A stretch of 64,000 nucleotides of DNA from contig JAAEAF010000248.1 in the NCBI GenBank assembly GCA_011037195.1, positions 124,001 through 188,000 of the forward strand, given 5' to 3'. Within the stretch, counting starts at the first letter, position 1. The number at the start of each line of letters is the position of its first letter. This stretch comes from Triatoma infestans (taxonomy: Eukaryota; Arthropoda; Insecta; Hemiptera; Reduviidae). Under the pieces are notes generated by a model. That model ran no database searches. It saw nothing but the letters and a program-made list of their open reading frames with translations, and was not told the origin of the DNA. The translations under genes were made by a program, and so were the position numbers. Shown piece by piece: positions 33,010 through 45,850 of this stretch.

Positions 33010-33452
33010 GATTGGTCAAGAAAGAAACATTCAATTATGCCTACGTTTCGACAGAGTTTCCTGCCTTTATCAAGACATAAATATATGGATAGTCGTGAAG
33101 ATGTGGAGAAAGAATTTTTAAAACATACACATTTATTACATCGCAGAAACATAAAAAAGAAAATTAAAATGAACTTGTTACTTGACTCAAATCATCTACG
33201 ATCATCATGGAAAGGCATTAAAAAATCAACTACAATCAGCAACGATCTACAAATCGTAGATGATTTGAGTGAAGTAACAAGTTACTTTTAATTTTCTTTT
33301 TTATATTTCTACGATGTAACAAATATGTATATTTTACACATTCTTTCTCCACATCTTCACGATTAGCTATTTATAAAAGCCTTGATAAAGACAGGAAACT
33401 CTGTCGAAACGTTAAGGCATAATTGAATGTTTCTTTCTTGATCGATTCTCAC
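33010..33452. mobile_element. Palindromic PLE-derived foldback element
   Basis: The arms (about 33010-33200 and 33256-33452) are nearly complementary over ~190 bp and the loop is about 55 bp. Each arm holds a hammerhead-like core: minus 33076-33041 and plus 33379-33418 (TTGATAA, GACAG-loop-CTGTC, GAAACGT). In the first core position the expected C-U-G-A is U-U-G-A. Such inverted pairs of terminal repeats are typical of Penelope-like elements. There is no coding content. Confidence 0.65.
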
Positions 33453-34340
33453 CAAATTTCTTCATAACATATTCACAACACTTCCTCAAACAGGTAAATA
33501 GTAAGAAAAAGTAACAAAAAAAAAAAAAATGCATTTTCTCCTATCCGATTATCCTTCAATTCATCACCACTGTCGTCTAGCTACTACCTCCGGACAACCT
33601 TACCCCGATGACCGAGCCACTTATTGAACTACTACAATTTCTCAGATAATAAATATTTTAGGTGATGAGGCCCCCTGTGTGTGATAACTCCCTCCATGCC
33701 TCTATTAGAAGTTACCTATTTACTTCTTGAGGGGGCCTTGTATCTTGGAACATTTCAAATAAATAATAAATTGAGTTATCTATATATTTATTAAACTTTC
33801 AACAATATATTTCCTTGATGAATGTTAGGTGTATATTTTTTGTTTTTAATAATATTTGACTACATGTTTGCCCCATAAAATGAATGCCTTTCCAACCGCA
33901 ATGGACACTGATAAAAAGGTAAGTATTAAAAAAAAAAAGCACTACTCTTAAATAAATTTTTTCCAAACTTATAATTTTTATTAAATATTTAGTTATTTTC
34001 ATTGTTATATCAATGGGAGAATCCAAACTTAATAAAAACCACTTTTTTGAAGGAAGCATAAGCCCTAGAACCACGTCTACAAATCAATTAGTATAGTTAA
34101 TGTAACCAAGTTTAATGAAACACGTTGGTGTCTTTATGAATAGAAAATAATAGAAAACAGAAAAACAAATTTCAGTAAAGTCACACTTCCGGTCAATCGA
34201 TTTTTTTTTTTTTCAAACATGTAAATTTCGGCAACATATTCAATTATAAATAATATTATTATACAGATGATATAATCGTATAATAAATTACCACTTTAGT
34301 GGAAAGCAATAATTAATTCAACCCTATTCGCTAGAAACAT
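33453..34340. other. Mostly unassigned; diverged A-repeat piece at 34085-34320
   Basis: The 34085-34320 part has 'tcacacttccggtcaatcga' and 'cagatgatataatcgtataataaa', recognisable as an A-repeat sub-unit. A short C-rich/G-rich hairpin (aggccccct...agggggcct) spans 33668-33738. Confidence 0.5.
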
Positions 34341-34348
34341 TTTTTACT

Positions 34349-35340
34349 TTCTCTTACTCCTAGTAAGTGGAAGTATTGTAATCGTGTCAAATTTTCGATA
34401 TCGAGTTTTCACCGGAAATATCCGTTTTTGAGGTCCCCTGAGTCCCAAAAAAGTGGTTTTTAAGCAAATGGTCTGTGTGTGTGTGTATGTATGTATGTAT
34501 GTGAACAGCATAGATCCAAAACGAAAAACCTAGAAAATTGATATTTGATATTCCGTTTAGGTATCACCATGGGATCTGACAGAAGGTTATCTGTCAAAAT
34601 TCCTCAACCGGAAGTACCACTTTACAAGTTCGATTTTTTACTTTTTTGCGATTTTCTTAAAAATGGCTTCGACGATTTTCATCAAACTTTGTATATAAAC
34701 TACACATACAAAGGGCTACAACTTTTATTTGAAATATTTCTCCGGGAAAATGCATTTAAGGGCACTATTGGGGGAGAGGTGGGGTTAGGTTTCCATCTAA
34801 AGTGCTATTTCAATTTATTAACAATTCTGTCATCTAAATAATGTTAATTAGAATTAAATTTGTTGTTGAAATTCCGAGTTTGAAAAAATCGGATAACCGG
34901 AAGTGCATTTACTGTACCACTTTATTAAATGATTTATACTCTTTTTCGCAATTTTCTCAAAAATAGCTCCGACGATTTTCTTGAAACTATATAACTATAC
35001 ATGCAAAGATCTACAACTTTTATTTAAAACTTTCTCTGGGAAAATTCATTTAAGGGCATTTTTAGGGAAGGAATGGGGTTATGTTTTTCTCTAAAGCGCT
35101 ATCACAGTGGATTATACAATTCTATCATCCAAACAAAATTAATTAGAAATAATTAGATGGCCAAAATTCCGAGTTTTAAGAAATTTAGTAAACCAGAAGT
35201 GCGCTTTTATTGAACAGTTTTTTCAATTTTCGATGAATGTCGTTAAATTTGGTACACAAACTATAAAATTTGTCAATTATAATTTTGAGAACAGGAGTAA
35301 GAGAAAGTTGTGTGTAGGTTTCACACCAGATTTTTTCCCA
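34349..35340 (-). repeat. A-repeat, full copy
   Basis: Complete minus-strand copy from 'actttctcttactcctagta' to 'gagtaagagaaagttgtgtg' followed by the complement of the CTGGTGTGAAAC start. The open frame 34545-34841 lies in it; similar frames occur in other copies but encode no known domain. Confidence 0.8.
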
Positions 35341-37720
35341 TACTCACGGGAACCCCAAACCATTTATTTCCGGTGAAAACTAGATATCGAAAATCTGATT
35401 ATTACATGATTTTACATGATTTACATGAAAATCTGACTAGACGATCGCATGATTTGACTATTTAATTTCTCTTACCAACAATAAGTGAAAGTAAAAATCT
35501 GGTTATAAAAATATCAAATGACTTTTTCCTCTTAATGCAATTCTCATGGTTCAATAATTGACAAAGCTCCTTCTAAGTTAGAATTTTTACTATAATTACC
35601 CTCTAAATATGTGGCCGTAATCCCCGTCCTTAGCGTAATCAAACGTGACTTTATTATGTAATGTGATGTTTTATAAGATTCACAGAATCACGCTATCAAT
35701 TTTAGACAATTTACTTAATTCTCCTTAATATAATATAGATGGTAGAATCGTTTTATAAACTGATATGATATTCTTAGAGGTAAACTAGGAAAACCTAACA
35801 TCATCGCCCCACTAGAACATCTCAAATCTCAATTTTTCTAGAAAACTGATTCAAAATATTGATAAAACTTATATTTTGAAAATAATCAATTTCAATAAAG
35901 TAATATTTCCGTTTAACAGATTTTACACCGATATCTTATCATTCCATTTGGTTGCAAATCCAAAAAAACTTTAGTGATAAAAAGTAAATATAAAGTTCGA
36001 ACTTGCCGCAGTTTTTCTTCTGGAAAAATATATAGAAAGTATATAAAATTTTAAAGAAAATCATAACGAGCAATTTTCTAGAAAATAGTATAAAAAATAA
36101 AAAAAAAAAATGGAAAAATACATTCCTGGTTAAAAATGCAAAACCTTCCATCGGAACCCCAGGAGTTATCCTAACTAGACTTTGGACATCCTGCTATTTT
36201 TTGTTTTGAGTTATGCAATTCATTTTCACCTATCATCAAATAATTAAAAAAAAAAAAAGACAAAAAGCACTCTATCGCGCTCACAGGACCCTTCAATACT
36301 TTCTCTGATAGTAACTTGAGAAAGTGATGAAGGAAATAATGGCATTCTTCTAAGTAATGGAAAAAAAAAAGTCCATCTGAGTAGAAAAGAAAGCCTGTTC
36401 CTAAAAAAAAAAAAAGCGCTACTGCCAGCTAAAGTTAAATCAAACAAACACAGAAAGTAAAATAAGCTTTTATATACAGTTTCTACTTTTTAACTACTTT
36501 TAGTGAAGTCCATCATCTTTACTTCAGTGTTTTCTTACTAAATTTATTAATTATGTACACAATTAAGTTTGAAGTCAAATATGTTTAGTAAATTTAAGTT
36601 GTACAAAAGTTTTCAACAAAGTTAAACACAACAAAAACAAGTATATGTAATTTATTTACAACAATCTCTTTATATGTTTTAAATTACAACCTGCCTTTAC
36701 ATAATATAGATATATATTATGTATACATATTACATATATAATATATATATAGGGAATGGAAGAGGGGAATAGAGAGAATATAGCAACTCTACAAAAGTGT
36801 AGTTAAGTCTTGGGAACTCGACGCTACCAAAAGCTTTTATTCCATTCCGTCTAGACATGTTTTCCAAAACAGCTGATATAATTACAAACTATTTGTTTAG
36901 AACACATGCTTACTAAATATTTTTAGAGAGAGAAGAAGGAGAAATTATTTTATTCTAGGAATAAAATCCGCTAATAATAAATACAAATATAAATAAAAAA
37001 ATTTACAAAATTAAACGAAACAACAGACTAGAGCTATATATTTAAGTGAATGAAAAAAAAAGAAGTAAAAATTCGTTCTTTTAAAAATAAAACAAAAAAA
37101 ATGGAATAATATAGTAAATAAAATATTTATTTGATTCATAAATAAAATAGATAAACGAATGAAATTTCATAAAACTTGAAACTGAATCTTTAAAAATAAT
37201 TCAAAATAGAAAAGACAGTTTATAAAGTGAAGTAAAAAAATAAAAAAATATATCAAATACAAAGAAAACAATACTTATTATAGAGATAAATAAAACAAAA
37301 ACACTATAGGTAAACAGTAAAATAATAAAACGATTTAATATGAAGATATAATTATGGTCTATTGCAATGTGGGGGGAACTATTGAATCTGGAGGAGTTAA
37401 GAAATAAGGGAGGATTTTAGGAGTTTAATGAATTTGATTTTTTTTTTTTAGATATCGGCAGAGGATTCCGGGGGGAATCTGTTTGGACAAGATAGGATTT
37501 AATGGAAGATAGACGTAAGATGAGGCGGAATATTGTTATCACACTGAAATGATGTGGTGCGTTTACTGTAATGGTACGGTTTAAAATTGAATAAAGTGCA
37601 AGCGGGCTGTTTAATAGAAAAGACTTTTGAGATAATGTATTCTCAGGGATGGTTTTAACACCAGCATAAACTATTGTAGAATGGAGTGTTATAGTAGTAA
37701 AATGGTACATTGGAAATGAA
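35341..37720. other. AT-rich, no gene recognised
   Basis: Traces of A-repeat sub-units occur at about 35740-36180. The segment 36900-37340 is extremely A-rich and 36705-36755 is (AT)-rich. No coding signal was seen. Confidence 0.5.
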
Positions 37721-38165
37721 TCTTATGCAGGTATTCATTGCAAGGTATAGTTTCATATCCTGCTCTTTTGGTGATGCCATCGTAAACAGCATTGCAAGTG
37801 AGATCGAAATATGGAAAAATTAATGTTGACCCCAGAGTTTGGCGAACAGATTATGAGAAGATATCCTTTCTGGGAAACGATAAGATTTCTCTTAATAACT
37901 CCTGTTATTATTAAAAAGAGCGAAGGGCAACCAAACTGTGCGCTGTCCAAAGCCTCTAAGAAGTACAAACTACCTGGTCTGGACTCTTGTTTTATCTACC
38001 TAAGATTCACTAATAGTCCGAACAAATCGGATCAGATAGCTATAAAGGGAATCAACCCACAGACATCCTGTTCTGACAAAAAACTTGATAAATTTATTCT
38101 GACGATGGATGAAAATCCGAAACCGGTTAGGAATAAGAAAAATATGCATATTCGTAAATAGTTAT
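37721..38165 (+). ncRNA. Hammerhead-like unit, copy c (best core)
   Basis: At 38099-38131 the order is CTGACGA, T, stem GGAT-GAAA-ATCC, GAA, palindromic ACCGGT, then U. These are the hammerhead core (CUGANGA / GAA / UH), stem II with a tetraloop, and a minimal stem III that pairs fully only in a dimer, as reported for PLE and retrozyme ribozymes. Flanking 'ttatt' and 'aataa' could form stem I. One extra U follows CUGACGA. A 116-codon open frame (37811-38161) spans the unit but matches nothing I know. Confidence 0.6.
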
Positions 38166-38362
38166 GTTTGTACAAAATAGTTGAGTTTTTATTAACCTAA
38201 TTATCGTCATTATTATTAATTTAATTTGCTGACCTGTATATATTTATTGTAAATAATTTTATTATTATATTCATGTAAATAGCTAGTAGAATTTTTACTC
38301 TTTAATTGTTATTTTGTTCTCTTGATCCTGGAGCAATACATTTCTCTTTCTCTCTCAAAAGA

Positions 38363-38363
38363 T

Positions 38364-38404
<41 letters not shown>
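38363..38404. repeat. (CA)n(TA)n microsatellite
   Basis: A direct dinucleotide run, CA changing to TA. Confidence 0.9.
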
Positions 38405-38639
38405 AAACCTCAAACGTATTAAAAGGATATGCATCTCCAGAGAAATCTATATAAACAACTTAACCCCATCCCCAACTTTTCTTTATGTGACAATGAGAGA
38501 AACTAATAATTATTAATATCCATAATTATAATAATTAATGTAATTATATAAAATATTCTATATTTATCTGTTCGTGAATTCCTTATAACTCAGACAATTT
38601 CCATATTGAGATGAAATTTTGTTCAGTTGTGTTGTTAAT

Positions 38640-39180
38640 GTTAAACCCAGAGGAAGTTGTTTCGTTCTGCTATTCTAATTTCCTTTCCGTCTTCTATTGG
38701 TATAAAGAAAAGCTCTAAATATCTTTTCTGGGATTGAGTCTTTCTAAATTGAGTTTACTAAAAAATTGTATCTAACAAAATTCGTTTCACAATTGAATTT
38801 GCAACAACTTTCATTCGGTACAAAATATTAGTAGAATAAAGTTTATATATTTTTTAAATTTTTTGGATTCTGATTAGAATTATCAAATTGACCAGATTTT
38901 AATAAAATTAACAGGTAAAAGTGATAAGAAAGTGGTGAAGTTTACAGATAGCACTTCAAGTTTAAAACATATTATTCAAGCCGTTCTCGAGAAATCTCGA
39001 AAAACACGAAAACTTATTCGTGTTTTTCACTTCCTACTAACCGATTTCCTTCAAATTTGGAATTTAATTGTTTACATTAACTGGAGGACTTTAATATTAA
39101 TTAGATAATAGGATCGTCAGTTTTTACTGAAATGGCTAAAGGAAAGCATAACTATTACATTGCTATTCTCAGAGCAGAGA
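38640..39180 (+). repeat. A-repeat sub-units, diverged
   Basis: Carries 'agccgttctcgagaaa', 'cacttcctactaaccgattt' and 'aattagataataggatcgt', the spacing of A-repeat sub-units. Confidence 0.55.
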
Positions 39181-39439
39181 ATTGTTATTATTAACAGAGA
39201 ATTGTAACTTACATTACATAACAACTTTACCAAAAGTCTTAATTTTAAATTGTCTTTCAATAGACATTATTTATTATATACTAATTGTTAAATTTTATTC
39301 ATTATTTGTACTCATTATTTCCTGCTATTATACAAGCGATACACATACTTCTATAATCTTATAATCTCCCACATACAACCAACTAGTGTCGTGCGTGCTT
39401 TAAACATTTAATTCAAGTCATCTTTCTACATGAATCGAT

Positions 39440-39560
39440 TAAAAACATTACTCTGACGATGACGGTGAGGGATGTGAAACCGATCAGAACCAAAATAATA
39501 GAGCCATGCTACGATGGATAAAATCATAGATGTTATCCCAGCATTGTGGAGCCAACTATT
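39440..39560 (+). ncRNA. Hammerhead-like unit, copy d
   Basis: CTGACGATG at about 39452, GAAACCGATC at about 39476, and the shared downstream 'gctacgatggataaaatc...tgttatcccagcattgtgg'. Stem II is imperfect in this copy. Confidence 0.5.
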
Positions 39561-40430
39561 ATTTGTGTAATTATAAAAGTAAATTAAAAAATTGAATGAT
39601 TTTTAATAATATTTGGCATAATAATTGCCAATTTTTTTGGGAGGCACCTGTTTGGTAAATAGCCAACGTTTCTCACATTTAAAAGCAAATGTTGCTCACA
39701 TGAAAAAGCGAACGAACGTTTTCTTATACGAGTGTAGTACTTGGGGGATTATGGGTTATGGAGGCTGTTGGAAAACGTCAAAACGTATTCTATGCATGTT
39801 GCAACTGTCATATGACAGTATGACAGTTTGAATTTTTTTATTTTGATTAACAACACAATATTTTTATAAATTTTACTAACTTTGCCAATGAATTGTTTAC
39901 AAATAGTGATTGAATTATCATTTTATTGATTGTATTTCTCTTAATAGTGGTTAATCGATATCTGTTGAAACATAATAAATGTTTCAAACTAGTGCACTTT
40001 CAGTGTTATATCAATAATTACTATTGCCAGCAATTAGTATTTTGACCAAAATTAGTATTGTACAACTAATTGTATTTTATATATATATTAATTAGTAATA
40101 TAAATTCTAATATATACATTAATAATGTTAAGAAGTGGTCAACATGAATGATAAATGAGCCAACAAAACAGTAATCACAACTAAGAAACATTAGACACTG
40201 TCTAGTAGTATCTATTAGTTTTGTATATGTTTAGTCGACATTTGTAAACCTTCTCACCAAACTATATACTGCTTTTGACAGCATTAACTTGGCCCACAGT
40301 TACCATATTGCCTTCATCAAATGTTCACAACAAGAAAATGTTAACTTATTACCGTAATTTTAATCTTGATGGCTATGGAAAATCAAAAGGAAAATTTAGT
40401 ATTCAACCAAACTTGCAATCCTAATGATTT
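39561..40430. other. No gene recognised
   Basis: AT-rich with small inverted words near 39805-39830 (catatgacagtatgacag). Nothing further was assigned. Confidence 0.45.
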
Positions 40431-41619
40431 TTATTTTCTCTTAAATCCCCCACTCCTGTAAGTGGAAATATTACAATCGTGTCAAATTTTTGAGTATTCA
40501 CCGGAAATACATGTTTTGAGATCTCATAAAAAAACAAAAAAAACAATGTGTTTGAACAAAATATCTCAAAAATTTAAAAAAAAAATCACACAATGCTCAA
40601 ACTTGGTATGTAAACCGTTTAGATACTAACCATCGCATCTTACACAAAACATTCGGGCAAAATCCATCAACCGGAAGTTACTGAATGTTAGGTACAACTA
40701 TACTGAATATTTTTTCCAGAATCTTGTCATTTTTTCGGGAATACTTATATGTACTTAAAAGAAAATCGTTAGTTAAAAAAACTATAATTCCCACCTAATC
40801 TAATAATACGTTTAGTAAACATTACAAGTTTGAAGAACATTAGTCAATTAAAATTGTAATAAATCGTGTTTCACAACAGTTATTTAGAAACTAGAGTACA
40901 TGCTAAAATATCTGATACATGCTAATAGATTCACACGACCTTTCTCTTACTGCACTCAATACGATTACAATAAGTTGACAAATTTTCTTCAAAAGGATTT
41001 TCTTCCCCACCCTCTACCACCCACCTATTAGTTCACCATTTAACAACAATACACATGTTAATTGAGGTGGTGAGAGTAGAGGTTAGTTCACAGACCATAG
41101 TCCAACAATTGGCGTCTGAATCAATCCCAACACTTGAAATCTAACGACTTAACTTCCTCCCTCTTAGGATCACTCTCCTTAGAATCAATTTTCTACCAGA
41201 AAATGTATCAAATAAAAGTAATTTGAAATTTTGTATGCGTGGAATTAGTATTTCCACAGGATAAAGAAAATTATTGGAGCCATTTGCATTGGAAATTCTA
41301 GAAAAACTCAGAAAACCTGTTCTTGTAAGGTAAAACAGATTTTCTACAAATTCTACCAAGCTTTTGTTGTATGTTAACATTAAACAGATAATAGAATCAT
41401 TCATTATTCACAGAAATGGCACATTAGATTCAGCATGCCAGTTGACATAGTATAGCTTAACATTCCAACTCTACCCAAATCTTTCAAAAATCAATTTCTT
41501 CCGGGAAAAATGATTGAAATAAAAGTGATAGGCATTCGGGAGGAGGAGGGGGGGTGATTCCGCTGAAAACACAAGTTCGAAAATTTTGGCACAATCCAAA
41601 TACTTACACTTTTTTTTTA
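40431..41619. repeat. Cluster of partial A-repeats on both strands
   Basis: The 40431-40760 part has the minus-strand terminal block ('tcgtgtcaaatttttgag'). The parts 40860-41400 and 41480-41619 have plus-strand sub-unit words. All are diverged and truncated. Confidence 0.55.
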
Positions 41620-41866
41620 TATATTTGTAGGGGACTATTGCGTGCGATCTGAAAGATCTATTGTGCCTCCCGGAGCCTTTTCCAATGCACAACCGGCCTC
41701 CAAGCAGCGTTCTGTAATTTGCAGACAACACTGCTTATCACCGGACAGTGAGTTGTAGATTCCTAGAAAGAGAAAATCTAAGGGCAGCATGCTGGACTAG
41801 AATCCGGGACCTCCATGTTGCTAGTCTAGCGCACTACCACTGAGCTAATCCCTTTCTTCTCCCTTG
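41620..41866 (-). mobile_element. tRNA-derived SINE, full length
   Basis: On the minus strand TAGCTCAGTGGTAGTGCGC (41829-41847) is a clear A box and GGATTCTAGTCC (41793-41804) a degenerate B box. The body and the 'ctattgtgcctcccggagcc' tail are shared with the copy at 32.0 kb. Confidence 0.82.
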
Positions 41867-43559
41867 GAGTCACATATTTCTACGCGAATTGATAATAGAG
41901 GGGACAATTACTTTTGGGGAGCCCCCTTATTGTGTTTGAAATCTGACTGGTCACACGGTTGAGCCAATCGTATTTCCTATTATTCTATTTATATCAAAAT
42001 TCATGCTATTTTTTATTCGTTTTATACTACATTACAGTTAGTGACTTGCACAACATAGTTAAAGGACATGTTGTCTAACGTGTCTGATTTTGGAAGCAAA
42101 TGTACCTGACATGTCTGACGGAAATAAATGTACAGTTCAATAGAAAACTTCAGATTTCATTCTTACTACACCGTCCACCTGAATCCCAATCTTTAGCAAG
42201 TGGAATAGTTCCCAGAAAATATTCCACACTTGGCTTACGCCAATTAACTAGGGACGGAGCCCTAGTTTGTGTAACTGTGTTTGTCCTTGTCTGTAAAGTC
42301 TATACTTTATAGAAACTACTCTATAGTGTATGTAGTTTAAGTGTATCGTGTACAGTTCTGACGAAGAGCATGGAGTACTGAGCTGTGGTAACCCGTGGGG
42401 TCGCTACTCCCCAAGTAACAGCATGCAACAGATACCCCTTGCGGGCGAATACTTACACTTATTAAGGAGAACTGTATTAACTGCGGTATGAGAAAGCCGT
42501 ATGAGTATGCCACATCAGATTAATTTTTCTCTTTTCTCAGTAAGAACTACCAAGCAATCAGTTATTAACAACTACTACGAACTAGAGAAATAATTAATCA
42601 TTTATTAATTTGCTATAACTATTTTTAAAAGCTAATATTTTTTTTAAAGAGGTACTTTATAAATATAATGCGTTAATTGAATAAAAGAAGACAGAGAAAA
42701 ATAATAAAGAGCGTGCGCTGCTGTTGAAGCAAATTTTTTTATAATATATGAAAGTCATAATAAAGGTGTAATGTACTAACTATATTAAAGCAAGCTATAA
42801 AACCGTCAACTTGACCTAACATAATTAAGGTTGGTTTTTATATCAATCTGCTACTTCATTATACACCCACCCTAATTAAAAGTAACAAAATGATTAATTA
42901 ATTCATAAATCATAAATGAAATCGTTTTTCTTCTCTCTCTTTTTTTTTAATTAAATAAAATAAAAATATTTATTTAAAAAAAAAAAAATGTTTGTTGTAA
43001 ATGTACAGTAAGTTTTTACATTGCTCGAGCGAACAGAGAGAAAAGTAATTTTCAAGAAAATGATATTGGGGGGGGGGCAGAGAAGACATGGCGCGGCCAT
43101 GACAGAATGGGTGGAAAAACTTTTCTCCGAGATTGAAAATTAAAAGTGAGAGGGCGCTCGACACTAAGGTGATATTCAGCATGCCAGTTGACATCCTCCA
43201 GCGACTTCCAGCTGACTGGCCGGTCACCGCCCGTCATCCTGAGATATAAATATAATTGCAACTTGTTACTACCACCACCCATCATTCATTCAATTCTTAC
43301 TTATTAAATTTTTAAAAACAAATAAACTTTCATACTTATAAAGTAGAAAACTAAATATAGTTAAATAAAAACCCTATTGAAAGCATTTATTTCATTTCAA
43401 ATACTTTTAAAAAACATCTTGGAACAGAAATTAAACTTAGAAGAATTTAATTAGACAACCAGGAGACCCACTCACTCTGCATCATTATGCTAATCTGTTT
43501 CCAAGTACTTTATTACACTGTAATCCAGCAATCTAGTGTCTCGATTAACCACTAACAAC
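41867..43559. other. No gene recognised; unusual GC patch at 43065-43250
   Basis: 42217-42418 is the inverted partner of 31910-32000. The 43065-43250 patch is GC-richer than its surroundings and is followed by 'gatataaatataa' at 43241-43253. The 20-base word ttcagcatgccagttgacat is shared with 41430. No protein family was recognised. Confidence 0.45.
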
Positions 43560-43910
43560 TACTGAAATATAGCGTCACAGATTTCCCAGAACCAAGTTTA
43601 ATTTATTATAGCTATAAAAAAGAGAAATTTTCTTCAAACTCAGCCACGCTTTGAAACTATTCCAATATTACCCAGAAATAAGAAGCACACATTGTACTAC
43701 AGTGAGATAGCGATGGCAAGTTTAACATTGCATCTCTCCCAAAACTCTCCAAAAATGAAATTTCCTGAAATGTTTCAAATGAAAGTGGTAGTTATTTTGT
43801 GTGTGTAGTTAGTATGCGAAGTTTCTATAGAAAATTATTGACGTCACTTATAAGAAAATCCAGAAAAGCTGTAACAAAAATTGGAGGACGTTATCAGGCT
43901 TCCTTCTTAA
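43560..43910 (+). repeat. A-repeat sub-unit, diverged
   Basis: Shares 'tcttcaaactcagc', 'gtttcaaatgaaagtggtag' and 'aaaattattgacgtcac.tataagaaaatc' with the family. Confidence 0.5.
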
Positions 43911-43944
43911 GTGCCAGTTCAAAATGTCGTATTGTTTAATTTGT

Positions 43945-44110
43945 ATATAGGTCTGCAATGCTGAATAACACCTGGGATTTTATCCGTCATAGCAGGCATA
44001 TTTATGCTGTTCCTGAGCAGTTTCAGATTCTCATCCATCGTGAGAGTAAGGCTGTCATCAAGTTAGTGTAGAGACTTTTCAACTTTATATTTCTGTCACG
44101 CACTATACAT
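43945..44110 (-). ncRNA. Hammerhead-like unit, copy e
   Basis: Minus-strand core at 44046-44011: CACGATGGATGAGAATCTGA-AACTGCTCAGG. Stem II GGAT/ATCT is retained, but the ACCGGT palindrome is ACTGCT. It aligns along its length with copies a, b and d. Confidence 0.5.
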
Positions 44111-44239
44111 ATTGATTAGTAAGGTTTTTGGTAAGGTTTAACTTTTATAGGAACTCTATAAAAGTTATAAGATTATAAGGGCTAAAATAGTAAGTTTATA
44201 AAGGATATATAATAGTATGATAGTATGAGATTGCCTCGG

Positions 44240-45850
44240 CAAACTTGCTGGTTTATGCAGAAACGATAGAATTACCTCCTTGCTTGAAATTTATTATGAC
44301 GTGTCTACCCTTTGGATATCTTGACATATCTTTCTTTTCGATGGACCGACAAATTTACTATCTACCGGATTCCCTGGACTCCGATCACAACCTTCTTCCA
44401 ATCAAAAGAAAACCCCATCACAATAACACCCCATCTCTTTACTTGAGTTACATTTTTTGATGTTCGATTGTGGTTTGGAGTTGTTTAATAAAATGCCTTT
44501 CCCTATCCTAATTTATCCATCCATAGGCGAGGAGATGAAGTTGCTCTGCAATTAACAAATCAGAGGCAAGTACCACTGCTTTTGAGACTCTGAAAAAATG
44601 GATCAGAATATAGGAAATCCTCTTCCGGCGCAGTGTGGTGGGAATGAGGCACTCCAGGGGAGAAGAGGAAAAATAGCTAAGGAGGGGATTTGATAGAATG
44701 GGTGGGCCTCCTTACGACGAAAACATTACCACAAAATGGACTCTTTCAGAGCAGAGAGTCCTCTTTGTGGGAATTTTGGCGATTTCAAGTTTGGAAAAAC
44801 TGGAACTAGGAATCGAAGCTATCTCTAGGACATCAAGCCTACCCTGAATCCACATGGTGTGGACCGGATATCTTATCTGTTTCTTTCCTAATCTCAAGCT
44901 AGTTTCCTGTGATAGACCTAAACTTGGGGACCGGAGGGTTCAATTCTTGAATTCCTTGGGAGCGTCAACTCCAATGTGGGAACATCACAACCATTTCCCG
45001 AGAGAAAGTCATCAAAATTCATCAATTCTTACATTATCTCCTTTTCCAGTTCCCCCAATTCTTACGTTATAGTCTTTTGGTCTTTAAACGTGAATCGGAA
45101 GTGTTGAACATAACTTCTTACCTTTTTTCTTCTTCCAATCCTTGTTGTTCCATCTTTAGGCGAAATGACCGGTAGGAGTTTATCAGTTTATTCATTAATG
45201 GGCTAATCCAAGATGGCTCTTGAGGCCTAAATGCATCTACTTCATTTCGGAGACCCCTGATCTGGATTAGAATAGAGAAGCTCCTTGCCAGATTGCCAGA
45301 GCATTTTTGCGTAGAAGGTAATGAGATGGCCAACACTCTGGCAAGGAAAGATACTCGCTTCTTGGGCCCTTTTTGTAGGATAAACAACCCAGTCTATCTT
45401 TTTCTCAACAAAAATAATGCAGAATTAGGAGACGGTCGAGAGTGCACTGCATTGGAAAATTATCCTAAGACTGAGGAAGGCTGAGTTTTATCTAGATAGC
45501 TACGACTGGAAAAGAAGACATGTATCGATCTAACTATAAATAAAATAAGCTCTTTATGTTTCCAGGTTGATTCATGTGGAATTGTAGACTCAGGGGACAC
45601 CAGAAGAAGCTGGATCTAGAACACGACAGCAGATTGTACGAGAAGATAGAGGATATCCAATACACTTCCTGATAAAATGCAACGCTTACAGTCCACAGAA
45701 TGTTTAGAAGCATGGATACCAGAAATTGGAGGAAGATATACTCCTTAGGAATATTCTCCTTAGAACCTTTCAAAATCCCGAAATTGATTAAAGAAATAGA
45801 CTTGGAAAAGCTGCTGTTGATTAAGAGCTCCCATTCTGGCAAAATAAATG
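44240..45850 (+). pseudogene. Old non-LTR ORF2 remnant: EN end, RNase H, CCHC region
   Basis: 44350-44420 reads LPDSLDSDHNLLPIKRK, like the SDH end of an APE endonuclease. 45293-45385 reads LPEHFCVEGNEMANTLARKD followed by FLGPF, a clear RNase H segment (relatives: PGHSGVEGNE.AD.LAR.G...F.GPEP). 45575-45680 parallels the CRLRG and distal zinc-knuckle region of the 7.3 kb fragment. The RT portion between 44500 and 45250 is not recognisable. All frames are broken. It may be one element or two overlapping fragments. Confidence 0.6.

Noticed and set aside
34545..34841. 98-codon ORF, with similar frames at 48231-48554, 52149-52406 and 60350-60544
   Set aside because: The shared peptide follows from shared A-repeat DNA. 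Frames are short, broken differently in each copy and contain microsatellite-coded runs, with no sign of protein-level constraint.
37811..38161. 116-codon ORF over hammerhead-like unit c
   Set aside because: The ribozyme-like core and its family homology cross the frame, the frame is not open in other copies, and no domain is recognisable.
43052..43285. Overlapping minus-strand ORFs in a GC-richer patch
   Set aside because: Two overlapping frames of low-complexity or mixed composition, no family match, and no visible exon boundaries.
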